Under the pieces are notes generated by a model. It had not been told where the DNA came from. It saw nothing but the letters and a program-made list of their open reading frames with translations, and ran no database searches. DNA of 64,000 nt, from contig CAOKJJ010000001.1 of NCBI GenBank assembly GCA_948468465.1, forward strand, positions 22,622 through 86,621, given 5' to 3'. Shown here in pieces: positions 36,308 through 45,414 of this stretch. The first letter of the stretch is position 1. The number at the start of each line of letters is the position of its first letter. The stretch comes from an uncultured Eubacterium sp. Its GTDB lineage: Bacteria > Bacillota_A > Clostridia > Lachnospirales > Lachnospiraceae. Both the position numbers and the translations under genes were made by a program.

Positions 36308-36372
36308 AGGGCATCGGCAGGCACTGCCATATTTCTGACAGAATCATTATTTTATTATTATTGGGAGGCAAT

Positions 36373-37332
36373 ATGGAAAAAGTTGCAGTATGGGGACTGG
36401 GAAAAGAATTTTCTATCTGGAGAACGATATTGGAATCCGAAGAACTGGGGGCTAATATTATAGCATGGTGTGACAAAGATACAGAAAAAAGCAAAGTAAT
36501 AGCAAATCGAACAGATCCTTCATCGTTGCCATTCTTAGAGCCTGATATTATTCTGACCAGCTGCAATTTATGCAGTGAAATTATAAAAGAATCCGAACGA
36601 ATCGGCTGTCGTAATGCCAGGGTAATGGATTTTGAAGCGTTTGTGAAGGCAAATCTGAAGGTTCATCGCAAAGCAGTAGGAAATGGCATCCATATGTATC
36701 GATATTGCCGTGAAATCATAGAACGAACAGATTTAAAAGTATCTTCTATTATGGAAATTGGGGCAAACTATGGTCAGGATGCAGAGTTTTTGAGATTGTT
36801 CTGGGGCACGAATCAGGATCATGTTTTCACATTTGAAGCAAACAGCAGTATTTCGAAAGAAATCGATCAAAGATACAAATTTCATAATTATAATCTGGCG
36901 GTTAGTGATTACACGGGAAAAGCTACACTGAACCTTGTTGATATGAGCGGATACAACAGCGGCTTATCTTCCGTTAAAAACTATAGTTATACGCAGAATT
37001 GGATCAGAGATGAAGTTGACTGTATTTGCATGAAAGACTTTATGGACATGCATAAAGAAATTGATACGATAGATTTTTTGAAAGTGGATGTGGAAGGGGT
37101 AGACTATGAGGTTTTAAAAGGGTTCGGAGACTACCTGCATAAAGTAAAAGTGATTCAGACAGAGGCAGAAAATTTGATTGACTACGAGGGAGAACATTAT
37201 TTATTTTCGGATATCGCACGTTTACTCATGGATTTTGGATTTGAACTGATCACGTATGATCTGGCCAGACTGCAGTCAGACTCATTATGGATAAAACGAG
37301 AACTGCTGAAAAAAGGGAAATTTCAGGTATAG
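36373..37332 (+). CDS. Rossmann module + FkbM-family methyltransferase
   Basis: A 319-residue protein with a short form of the Rossmann-like module (KVAVWGLGKEFSIWRTIL...IIAWCDKDTEKSKV) and an FkbM domain from about residue 130 (IMEIGANYGQDAEFLRLFW, FTFEANSSISKEI, FLKVDVEGVDYEVLKGFG). ATG 36373 follows GGGAGG with six bases between; a TTG at 36361 within that site is less likely. It is the right-arm counterpart of 8178-9305 and 25526-26632. Confidence 0.89.
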   Translation: MEKVAVWGLGKEFSIWRTILESEELGANIIAWCDKDTEKSKVIANRTDPSSLPFLEPDIILTSCNLCSEIIKESERIGCRNARVMDFEAFVKANLKVHRKAVGNGIHMYRYCREIIERTDLKVSSIMEIGANYGQDAEFLRLFWGTNQDHVFTFEANSSISKEIDQRYKFHNYNLAVSDYTGKATLNLVDMSGYNSGLSSVKNYSYTQNWIRDEVDCICMKDFMDMHKEIDTIDFLKVDVEGVDYEVLKGFGDYLHKVKVIQTEAENLIDYEGEHYLFSDIARLLMDFGFELITYDLARLQSDSLWIKRELLKKGKFQV

Positions 37333-37359
37333 TAAATCGCTGATCGGAGGTTTGCAGAA

Positions 37360-38817
37360 ATGGGTAAACGTTTTATAGATTGTGAAAACGACTATATCGT
37401 TTATAATGATGAGACGCTTGATTTCTATATAGGACTGCTGGATATAATCAGCGCTAACAGCCACTGGAAGTTTTTCGAAACGCTCACAAATTATCATGAT
37501 TCTTTTATATTTTATGATTGCAATGAATTAACTTACAGATTATATTGCTATGCCAGAAAAAAAGGGATTCCATATGAAATCCGGAATTTTTCAAAATGGC
37601 AGCGACTGTATGGAGTAACGGAATCCGAAAAACAGATATGCGCAGACAATGACAATCTGCACTCGCCAATTCTGTTCAGCGAAGAAACCCGCAGGACAGG
37701 CCATAAGAAAGATAAGAAAGGATTGCCATTTCCAAATACCTGTTTTAACTTTTTAAATACAATTTTTAAAGCGAATATATTTATAGACTGTTTTGGACAG
37801 GACTATTTTTCCATGTTCTTAAAACAGAATGGCGTTTTGGCCGAACAGCTGCCGGTTGAAAGCGCATACGTTTTATATCTGAATTTAAAGCCAATGACAG
37901 ATGATGACAAAGTACCCAGGCTGCTTAAAGCAGTGCGTCAGGCAACATCTAAGAAAATAGCCGGCATTTTGTGTAATTGCCAAGGAGAAATTTTATTTCA
38001 GATGTTACTAAAACAAAAATGTTTTTTAAAGAATTATTATGTTTTACTACTGCCTCCGCTTTACTACATAAAGGAAAAATCTATATCCTGTATCTGTGAA
38101 GGTATTTTTCATGAACTGGATTTGTTTATTTATCAGTTTGTAAAGCCTACGTTTTACCAGCCATTTTTTGCTACACAGAATATCATCCCTATGTTAAAAA
38201 ATAAATGCAGACGGATCTGCATTCCTGATTTATACTTCGATGGATATTTCCCGCAGATCAGCCATATTGAGAAACCAGCAAATGCATTGCTGCGCGATTT
38301 AAACGGAGATACCATTTTTCAGGTAAGGGATAATTTCATAGAACGCACTTATGAACAGACAAAATCTATAAGAAAAACAAAGGAATTACTTCTATCAGAA
38401 ATAAACAGCGGCATGGTTTTCGACAACAAAATGATCATAAATCATTGGAATCATGCAGTTGCAAGAATGATGGATGCTGAAAAAAACGTAGATTTAAAAA
38501 TCTCAGATTACCTATTGGATCATATCAAAAAAAGACGATTATTTGTTGCCGCACATAATCCTGTCAATGAGTTAATGTATGTTGAAATTGAACGATTGAT
38601 GGAATTGCTCGATTTACCTTTTGACCCTTTTGAATACAGGGATGGCATAATGAATTTTGAAGGAGCACAGGAAGTAATTTATCCTTATGTGAAAACTATG
38701 TTGGAATTGGATTTTAAAACAGAGCAATATTATATCAATAAATCGTTTGTAGACAGACAGTTCAAAATAGAAGAATACATTGAGTTATATATTAGAAATA
38801 TATGTGAGTTAGAATAG
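37360..38817 (+). CDS. WcbI-type protein with a long novel N-terminal region
   Basis: A 485-residue protein. From about residue 205 it resembles the WcbI domain: KKIAGILCNCQGEILFQMLL, then LLPPLYYIKE and ELDLFIYQFV, and a C-terminal KKRRLFVAAHNPVNELMYVEI corresponding to RRLFY..HP.NE in the two other WcbI-type proteins here. The first 200 residues are not recognised and differ from the Rossmann module of the others; they may form a divergent alpha/beta domain (FFETLTNYHDSFIFYDCNEL). Acetyl transfer is the supposed WcbI function. GGAGG precedes ATG 37360. Confidence 0.72.
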   Translation: MGKRFIDCENDYIVYNDETLDFYIGLLDIISANSHWKFFETLTNYHDSFIFYDCNELTYRLYCYARKKGIPYEIRNFSKWQRLYGVTESEKQICADNDNLHSPILFSEETRRTGHKKDKKGLPFPNTCFNFLNTIFKANIFIDCFGQDYFSMFLKQNGVLAEQLPVESAYVLYLNLKPMTDDDKVPRLLKAVRQATSKKIAGILCNCQGEILFQMLLKQKCFLKNYYVLLLPPLYYIKEKSISCICEGIFHELDLFIYQFVKPTFYQPFFATQNIIPMLKNKCRRICIPDLYFDGYFPQISHIEKPANALLRDLNGDTIFQVRDNFIERTYEQTKSIRKTKELLLSEINSGMVFDNKMIINHWNHAVARMMDAEKNVDLKISDYLLDHIKKRRLFVAAHNPVNELMYVEIERLMELLDLPFDPFEYRDGIMNFEGAQEVIYPYVKTMLELDFKTEQYYINKSFVDRQFKIEEYIELYIRNICELE

Positions 38818-38857
38818 GATTATAAAAATTTCTATCAGGATGCGTGGAGGTTTGGAT

Positions 38858-39517
38858 ATGCAGCGTGCTTTTCGTAGAAAATTGGGTTTTAAGATTATTG
38901 ATCTGTCTTTAAAACTGATCCGTCCGGTTTTTGGATTTATGGGAGGATATCCGGAAATTTCAGATGCACACAATAGAGGATATATCGAAGATTATGTGTA
39001 CAAAAACAGGGGATATATTAAACGGGCTGACAACGTTTTGGAATTTGCCGGAGGCATTATATATTCTAAAAAATATAATCAGAATGTAAAATACGCAGCA
39101 TGGAGCGGACATAAGGATAGGTGGAAAGGGTGCGACTATTATTTTGATATCATTGATGCAGATACATTACCGCAGGAAAAATTTGATTGTATTGTTCTGA
39201 CAGATGTATTGAATTGTATTATTGATGTGAATCTTGCCTTAGAAAATTTTAAAAAGATGCTGACTGCCCAGGGAGTTCTGATTATAACAATGCATGGACC
39301 GGTTTTATGCAATAGTGAGATTATCGGATTTTATTCCAGATACGGAGCAGAACAGCTGTGTAAGCGTCACTTTCATAAAGTATTTAACGTACAGGAATAT
39401 GGGGATCTGAACCATGCAATCGCTGCATTAATGGGAGTTGGCAGAAGGAAGGAAGATGAGTCCTTAATGGCAAAAGACAAAATTACAATAACGACAGGCT
39501 TATGCTGTAAAAAATAA
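38858..39517 (+). CDS. Divergent methyltransferase-like protein
   Basis: A 219-residue protein with a class I methyltransferase-like pattern. A strand-loop reads VLEFAGGIIYSKKY where motif I is expected, lacking the usual glycine-rich loop, and FDCIVLTDVLNCI matches the later conserved strand. It may be a weak or inactive methyltransferase. ATG 38858 has GGAGG seven bases upstream, better than the ATG at 38840. It lies between a WcbI-type gene and a sulfotransferase. Confidence 0.68.
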   Translation: MQRAFRRKLGFKIIDLSLKLIRPVFGFMGGYPEISDAHNRGYIEDYVYKNRGYIKRADNVLEFAGGIIYSKKYNQNVKYAAWSGHKDRWKGCDYYFDIIDADTLPQEKFDCIVLTDVLNCIIDVNLALENFKKMLTAQGVLIITMHGPVLCNSEIIGFYSRYGAEQLCKRHFHKVFNVQEYGDLNHAIAALMGVGRRKEDESLMAKDKITITTGLCCKK

Positions 39518-39583
39518 AAGTTACTGAAAATCTATCATCCCTGATCTGTATTTAAACAAAGATGCTTTGAAAGGATAAAAACG

Positions 39584-40363
39584 GTGTCAGAAATGAAAAC
39601 GCATTTTAGTGATATTGTATCCAATGCATTAAATAAATATAAATGTTATATCACACAATTTCAAAGTATGAAAAATTGTGTTCGTATGTATGGCGATTAT
39701 CCATATCCAAAGTATATGGTTTTGCCAGAAAAAAAGATTATTTACTTAGAAATGCCGAAGGTCGCAAATAGCGCTATCAAAGCCGGCATGTTAAAGAAAG
39801 AGTTTCCAGATGCCTTTTCTATCCAAAAAGAATCTCTGAAATATACAGAGCATCATCTCGATCGAAAATATCGGAACTATTTCAAATTCACGTTTGTTAG
39901 AAATCCAATGGAACGTGTGGTTTCCTGTTATGAAAATAAATATCATGGAGACCCGGAAACAATCGGAAATAATATGAAAGAATTCGATCATTACTTATTT
40001 GGTTATATCCGGAAAGACAGGGGATTCTCTAACTTTTTATTTAAAATTGCCCTGATCCCGGATTCCTATAAAGATCCGCATTTTAAACCGCAGTATAAAA
40101 TTGTATATGACCAGAGCAAAAAAAAGCGCGTAGATTTTGTTGGAAAATATGAGCGATTAAATACTGTCTATCCAAAAATTGCAAATAAATATGATCTGGC
40201 TAAGTTGGATGTTTATAATAAAACACAGCGAAATTACTATATGGACTATTACAATCGATGGACTGTATTTTTGGTTTACTTTATTTATAGAAAAGACATA
40301 CATTATTTTGGATATAAGGAAGAATATCGAAAATTATTAAATTATGTATGGAGGAAAAGATGA
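39584..40363 (+). CDS. Sulfotransferase family protein
   Basis: A 259-residue protein resembling the Sulfotransfer_2/carbohydrate sulfotransferase group. IIYLEMPKVANSAIKAGM near residue 50 is the 5' phosphosulfate-type loop, and FKFTFVRNPMERVVSCYENK near residue 105 the 3' phosphate motif; FVGKYERL sits further on. It probably transfers sulfate from PAPS to a sugar hydroxyl. GTG 39584 is used: AAAGGA is eight bases upstream. A sulfotransferase-like protein also occurs in the left arm. No PAPS pathway gene is seen. Confidence 0.82.
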   Translation: MSEMKTHFSDIVSNALNKYKCYITQFQSMKNCVRMYGDYPYPKYMVLPEKKIIYLEMPKVANSAIKAGMLKKEFPDAFSIQKESLKYTEHHLDRKYRNYFKFTFVRNPMERVVSCYENKYHGDPETIGNNMKEFDHYLFGYIRKDRGFSNFLFKIALIPDSYKDPHFKPQYKIVYDQSKKKRVDFVGKYERLNTVYPKIANKYDLAKLDVYNKTQRNYYMDYYNRWTVFLVYFIYRKDIHYFGYKEEYRKLLNYVWRKR

Positions 40364-40364
40364 A

Positions 40365-41309
40365 ATGAATAAAGTGCCAATCGTGTTTACATTTACAGAT
40401 AATTTTATTGTTCCGGCATATATAGCGATCAGCTCTCTGATAGACTCTGCCTGCGCATCCACAGAATATGAAATAATGATCTTTCATTATGATTTAAACA
40501 GGACTCATATATCGGAACTAAAAGATTTAGTAACTGCGACAGGCCGGCATTCCATAACATTTGAATACATAGATAAAAAAATATTCAGGAGGTATCCCTG
40601 CAGCGCCCATTGGCCCACAGTTGTTTATATCCGGTTATTTCTGCCAGAGCTGCTGACAGCATATGACAAAGTTATTTATTCGGATGTGGATGTCTTGTTT
40701 CAGGGAGATTTATCGACGGTATATCATATGGATCTGGAAGGTTATGAATGGGGAGGAATCAGGGCTGAGATCAACAGCAGGGATATGATCGGACATAAAT
40801 ATTTTGAGAATAACACAAACAAATATATTTATATGTCTGGCTTTATGGTATGTAATCTGAAACGCATGAGGGAAATTGGTTTTGTAGATATTGTGAAAAA
40901 AAATATTTTAAAATATTCCTCAGATTTACAAATGTTTGATTTGGATGTATTGAATATGTCATCGGAACATATCAAAACAGTACCTTTTCGCTATGCAATT
41001 CCAGTTAATTTATATGAGCATAAAAATATCCGGCAGGCAGTTGAATATTCCTATTTTAAAAATGTTTATTCTTATCAGACATTAAAAAAAGAAAAACAGA
41101 AAAAAAAGATTATTCATTATGCAGGAGGCAGAGGAAAACCATGGCTTATTTTATGTCCGGATTCTGAATACTATCAATATTTACGCACGCTGCCGAAGAA
41201 TTTAGCAAAGATATATAAGGAAAACAGGAGAATTGCAATACAGCAAAGAATGATCAGATTCTTTCATAAAAGTCTGTTAAAAGTTGAAAACAAGCTGAAA
41301 ATAAATTGA
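40365..41309 (+). CDS. GT8-family glycosyltransferase
   Basis: A 314-residue GT8 (LgtC-like) transferase. It opens VPIVFTFTDNFIVPAYIAISSL and carries the metal-binding DVD in KVIYSDVDVLFQGDL, then YMSGFMVCNLKRMRE and a C-terminal IIHYAGGRGKPW segment, all expected in GT8. It would transfer glucose or galactose from a UDP donor with retention. ATG 40365 follows GGAGGAAAAG; the gene starts one base after the sulfotransferase stop. Confidence 0.92.
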   Translation: MNKVPIVFTFTDNFIVPAYIAISSLIDSACASTEYEIMIFHYDLNRTHISELKDLVTATGRHSITFEYIDKKIFRRYPCSAHWPTVVYIRLFLPELLTAYDKVIYSDVDVLFQGDLSTVYHMDLEGYEWGGIRAEINSRDMIGHKYFENNTNKYIYMSGFMVCNLKRMREIGFVDIVKKNILKYSSDLQMFDLDVLNMSSEHIKTVPFRYAIPVNLYEHKNIRQAVEYSYFKNVYSYQTLKKEKQKKKIIHYAGGRGKPWLILCPDSEYYQYLRTLPKNLAKIYKENRRIAIQQRMIRFFHKSLLKVENKLKIN

Positions 41310-41325
41310 AAGGATGTATTTGAAC

Positions 41326-42375
41326 ATGATATACATAGCTGGAAATCAGACAGCAGGACAGGCATTTTACAATTGTATCAAAGAATATCTGAAATGCGGG
41401 AATTCAGTTACCGTTTTCAATCAGACCGAAGAACTTACGGATTTGTTAAAAACTAACGAAGCTATCTCAAAAACGGCAATCCTATGGACCTCACTCAATG
41501 ACGCTGACCAGTTTCCAAACATAGGTATTAAGAAAAATATATATTCTATGACAGATATAGAGCCTTTTCTTGAGCATATGGAAGATTTCGCAGATAAACC
41601 GGTTCTTCCTTATGTCGAAGTTCATCTTAGCGATCATTGCAATTTGAATTGTAAGGGATGCGGCCATTTGAGTAATATCGCTCCTGAAAAACACGCGGAT
41701 TATGATAAATTTGAAAAAGATATTTACCGGCTTACCGAATTGTTCTGCCAGATCAAAAGAATCCGTCTGATGGGAGGAGAACCTTTTTTAAATCCCGATC
41801 TGGTAAAATTTGCAGACCTGGTTAGACGTGAAAACAGGGATACGGATATAAGGGTTGTGACAAATGGTTTAACTCTGGACAAAACCAGCAAAGATACGTT
41901 AAAACAACTGGCAGATCTGCATGTACAACTAGATATTTCATGTTATCCGCCTACATTAAAAAAGAAAGAGCAGATAACCGCTGTTTTAAAAAAATGCGGA
42001 CTGGGTTATCGTTTTTCAGAACAAATAGATCATTTTTTGAAATTTAGAAATCCCACTTTTCAATATGATCCGGAATCAGCATATGCACATTGTCATATGA
42101 AAATGTGTACGTTTTTGAGGGAAGGAAAAATGGCTGCATGCAGTTTCCCTGTTCTTTATACACAGCTGGACACATTTATGAAAGGAAAATTCACGACAGA
42201 CCGTGACATTATCGATCTATATGCTCCTGGTATAAACGGCTGGAAGATTTCGTGGAAACTGACGCATCCATTAGATTCCTGCCGTTATTGCAGGACAGAC
42301 AGGCCGGAATTTTATACCTGGGAACCGCGGCAGAAATCTCAGGCATTGTGTGAAGATTGGTTTGTAAAGGAATAA
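41326..42375 (+). CDS. Radical SAM enzyme
   Basis: A 349-residue radical SAM protein. The cluster motif is in SDHCNLNCKGCGHLSNI near residue 105, followed by IRLMGGEPFLNPDL and a VVTNG strand. C-terminal cysteines occur in AHCHMKMCTFL, AACSF and DSCRYCRTD, compatible with an auxiliary cluster. The first 90 residues form an alpha/beta region (IYIAGNQTAGQAFYN) that could be a divergent form of the local module. ATG 41326 suits the AAAGGA site better than ATG 41314. The substrate is unknown. Confidence 0.85.
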   Translation: MIYIAGNQTAGQAFYNCIKEYLKCGNSVTVFNQTEELTDLLKTNEAISKTAILWTSLNDADQFPNIGIKKNIYSMTDIEPFLEHMEDFADKPVLPYVEVHLSDHCNLNCKGCGHLSNIAPEKHADYDKFEKDIYRLTELFCQIKRIRLMGGEPFLNPDLVKFADLVRRENRDTDIRVVTNGLTLDKTSKDTLKQLADLHVQLDISCYPPTLKKKEQITAVLKKCGLGYRFSEQIDHFLKFRNPTFQYDPESAYAHCHMKMCTFLREGKMAACSFPVLYTQLDTFMKGKFTTDRDIIDLYAPGINGWKISWKLTHPLDSCRYCRTDRPEFYTWEPRQKSQALCEDWFVKE

Positions 42376-42378
42376 ACA

Positions 42379-43596
42379 ATGATGACAGATGCAGATATAT
42401 TATCAGACTACTACCCAATTATTTTTGACAGTGCCATAGAATACAACAAGACTGTATGGTTTGTTACCAGCAGCTTTAACGGACTGTTTCAAATGGATTG
42501 GGAGTCCAAAGAGGCAGAGTATCTGGGACGGCTTCCCATAGCTTCTGAACTGGGAATCAGCAGTTCCATCGTTCACTATCATGGAAAGCTATATATTGCT
42601 CCACAAAATGCAGAAAAAATCATAGAATTTGATATACAAAAAAAGAAATTCACCAGTTATACAGTACCTTATCCATACGGGAACTATTATGGAACCGGCC
42701 AATATCAGAATTATATATATTTTTGGAATTATGCAGAATTTGCAGTCATTCGATTTGACATGGATCGTAAGCAATTTCTAAAAATAGAAGATACCCAGAC
42801 GAATATGAAAATCAGGGGCAGAACAAGCATCTTTCATGATGGTTATTGGTCGTCTTCACTTACAAGAGATTTTTGCATTGTCCGGAACCATCTCTACATT
42901 CCTTCTTCGGCAATAAATGTGGTTGCGGATATTCATATGGTAACCGGTACGATGCGTATCTGGTGGGTATCAGGTTCTAAAGGATATCATACAATCAGCT
43001 ATGATGGATCCGGATTCTGGCTTTCAGGAGTAGATAATCATCTTATCTACTGGCTTCCGGATGAAATGAAATCCGAACTCATCCGGATCAGCAACGAAAT
43101 CCGAATCTGTGATGCGAGACTGAGTTTTTGTGATGGTTCAAAGATATTTTACAGCATGGATCACAGCAGTGAGATTCTGGTGCTGGATACAAATAACGTA
43201 ACTTTTCAGGTAATTCCTGACTATAAAAAGAAGACTATCTATTGGACATCAGAATTATATACATTTAAGACTGTATTTATGCAGAAGCTATACGATAAGG
43301 TATGGTTTATGAATATAACAGACGCAACGCTGCAGACAATAGAAAATGGCAACAGAATTGTACATAAGATCAAATTAACCTCTGGAACAGATGCTTTTAT
43401 CAGAGACCGGATGGATTGTTATGCATCCGGCATTCGGGCAGAGCAGAATCGTTCAGGTTATCGTTTTGCGGATTATATCAGAATATTGTCCTGCAGATAT
43501 ACAGACGGATTCATATGTAAAAATGCGGGCGTAAAGAGGACTATTGGAGAATATATTTACAGCGAGGTTAACAGGCCCTATGGAATTAAAGATTAA
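42379..43596 (+). CDS. Propeller-like protein of unknown function
   Basis: A 405-residue, strand-rich protein with repeated aromatic patterns (TVWFVTSSFNGLFQMDW, KLYIAPQNAEKIIEFDI, YIYFWNYAEFAVIRFDM, IFYSMDHSSEILVLDT), consistent with a beta propeller. It matches 20345-21556 in length and style. No signal peptide or membrane helix. AAGGA lies seven bases before ATG 42379. The following deacetylase gene starts inside its end. Confidence 0.75.
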   Translation: MMTDADILSDYYPIIFDSAIEYNKTVWFVTSSFNGLFQMDWESKEAEYLGRLPIASELGISSSIVHYHGKLYIAPQNAEKIIEFDIQKKKFTSYTVPYPYGNYYGTGQYQNYIYFWNYAEFAVIRFDMDRKQFLKIEDTQTNMKIRGRTSIFHDGYWSSSLTRDFCIVRNHLYIPSSAINVVADIHMVTGTMRIWWVSGSKGYHTISYDGSGFWLSGVDNHLIYWLPDEMKSELIRISNEIRICDARLSFCDGSKIFYSMDHSSEILVLDTNNVTFQVIPDYKKKTIYWTSELYTFKTVFMQKLYDKVWFMNITDATLQTIENGNRIVHKIKLTSGTDAFIRDRMDCYASGIRAEQNRSGYRFADYIRILSCRYTDGFICKNAGVKRTIGEYIYSEVNRPYGIKD

Positions 43597-44203
43597 GAAA
43601 CAGGATCGGATTTTAATTTTAACGCCTCATCCGGATGATGAAAGCATAGGATGTGGTGGATTGTTACTAAAATACGCAGAACAATGTGATGTGATTTTAT
43701 TAACGGATGGAGCAAAGGGAAATCGTGACTGGACTGAAGAAAAGACCCGCAAAGTAAGAAAAAAAGAATTTCAGAATGCCATGAAATGGTCAGGCGTCAG
43801 AAACTATGAAATGTGGGAGATTCCAGATCTTAAGCTGAATGACCATAAGCATGAATTGGATAAAATCGATTTTAGCGCTTACAATTATATTCTGGTTCCG
43901 GGAAGGATCGAGTCTCATCCTGATCATAAAGTCATATATGATGAAATCAGGAAAAATATTAAGAGAAAAAAAGTCAGAATAAAGTTATTAGAATATGAAG
44001 TCTGGACCCCTATGGTAAATCCGTCCCACTATCTGGATATTACAAAGCTCATCCGGAAGAAAAAAAGCCTGATCCAGATTTATCAGTGTGCTCTGATGCA
44101 TATAGATTACGACAGAAGAATCACTGCACTAAATTATTACAGGGGCATTCATTATGGATGCCGGTTTGCAGAATGCTATCATTTAACAGATTTCGGCAGC
44201 TGA
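43580..44203 (+). CDS. PIG-L/LmbE family deacetylase
   Basis: A 207-residue zinc-dependent deacetylase. The metal site AHPDDE-type motif is seen as LTPHPDDESIGCGG near residue 20, with LLTDGAKGN and a second metal histidine in ESHPDHKVIYDEI. Family members remove N-acetyl groups from GlcNAc-type sugars. A free amine so made could be re-acylated by one of the acyltransferases here, which is inference. ATG 43580 overlaps the preceding gene by 17 bases and has GAGG upstream. Confidence 0.9.
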   Translation: MELKIKKQDRILILTPHPDDESIGCGGLLLKYAEQCDVILLTDGAKGNRDWTEEKTRKVRKKEFQNAMKWSGVRNYEMWEIPDLKLNDHKHELDKIDFSAYNYILVPGRIESHPDHKVIYDEIRKNIKRKKVRIKLLEYEVWTPMVNPSHYLDITKLIRKKKSLIQIYQCALMHIDYDRRITALNYYRGIHYGCRFAECYHLTDFGS

Positions 44204-44249
44204 GGAAAACAAAAGATTTGTCTGCATATATTATTGGGGAGAATCTGAT

Positions 44250-45398
44250 ATGCTAAGCATGGATCGTAAAAAGTGTAAAAAAACTGTGGTATTTGGAACA
44301 GGACTGGATGCGGTAAAATGTATCTACCATCTGCAAAAAAGAGAGATTGAAATCGCATACTGCCTGAATAATAACTGCAAAGAAGAACAATTTTGCGGGT
44401 ATCCGGTATATGAGCCGGATCAGAATCACTTAAAAAATGTATTTCTGTTGGTTGCGGTAAGATCACATGTTTATCCTATTATAAGCAGACAGCTTCAGGA
44501 AAATGGATTGCTGGAATTTACAGATTACATTTATTATGAATGGGCCTATAAAAAAGTGGTACTGCTTCATGGAAACTGCCATATGGCAATCATCAGATCC
44601 TTTCTTCTCTCATCAGAATCCTTTAACAGACAGTATTCTGTCTATCCAAATCCGCCTATTTATGAAATTAAGGCAGGAAAAATAGAGAAGAACGTATTGG
44701 AAAACTGCGACATATGGATTCATGAAGATATCCGGCCTGACAATGATTATAGTTATTTTTTATCGGATGAATATATGCGAAATCTGTGCAGAGCGGATGT
44801 GACCGAAATTATTATTCCCCATTTATTTGGTTTGGGAAAAGCCTTTTTCCCACAATCTGAATGGAATCTCCGGAATCGGAAAATAAAAAACGGAGAAGAT
44901 GCAAATGGAATGTTTCCACATGCTGATAAAGTGATCGACGGTTGTGTGGAACAGGGAATGGACAAGGAAGCGATTATAGAATACTGTATGAGCGATCAGG
45001 CGCTTAGCCGGAATGAGATTGAAGAGAATTTTAAACTGTATCTCGATAAAATGACAATCAGAGAACAGAAATGGGATATCAAAATCGTAGACTATATTTT
45101 AAAAAATTATAAAAAACGGCGATTGTTTTACGATATGGGACACCCTACAAATGAAATCCTCGGTGTTATAAGTTCTGCCATATTAGACAAACTAAATATC
45201 AGAAATGCATGTATTACCGCAAATGAAAACCTGGATGTCCACGAAGAGCCTGTATACCCGATCGTAAAAAAGGTGCTGCATATGGACTGGGATAACGGTT
45301 GGATCCGAAAAAGCGTTATGGGGAAAAAAGCGTGCAGTAAAATGGATTTTACAGAATATATAAAAGAATATTTATGGTGGTGTCATGATATAAAATAA
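44250..45398 (+). CDS. Rossmann module + WcbI-type putative acyltransferase
   Basis: A 382-residue protein: Rossmann-like module in the first 100 residues (TVVFGTGLDAVKCIYHL...IAYCLNNNCKEEQFCGYPVY), then a WcbI-type domain (KVVLLHGNCHMAIIRSFL, CDIWIHEDIRPDNDYS, IPHLFGLGKAFFPQS, KKRRLFYDMGHPTNEIL). It is the counterpart of 17226-18368 in the left arm and matches it along its length by eye. The reaction is probably acylation, by analogy with WcbI. Confidence 0.84.
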   Translation: MLSMDRKKCKKTVVFGTGLDAVKCIYHLQKREIEIAYCLNNNCKEEQFCGYPVYEPDQNHLKNVFLLVAVRSHVYPIISRQLQENGLLEFTDYIYYEWAYKKVVLLHGNCHMAIIRSFLLSSESFNRQYSVYPNPPIYEIKAGKIEKNVLENCDIWIHEDIRPDNDYSYFLSDEYMRNLCRADVTEIIIPHLFGLGKAFFPQSEWNLRNRKIKNGEDANGMFPHADKVIDGCVEQGMDKEAIIEYCMSDQALSRNEIEENFKLYLDKMTIREQKWDIKIVDYILKNYKKRRLFYDMGHPTNEILGVISSAILDKLNIRNACITANENLDVHEEPVYPIVKKVLHMDWDNGWIRKSVMGKKACSKMDFTEYIKEYLWWCHDIK

Positions 45399-45414
45399 GA
45401 ATCGTGGAGGGGAT

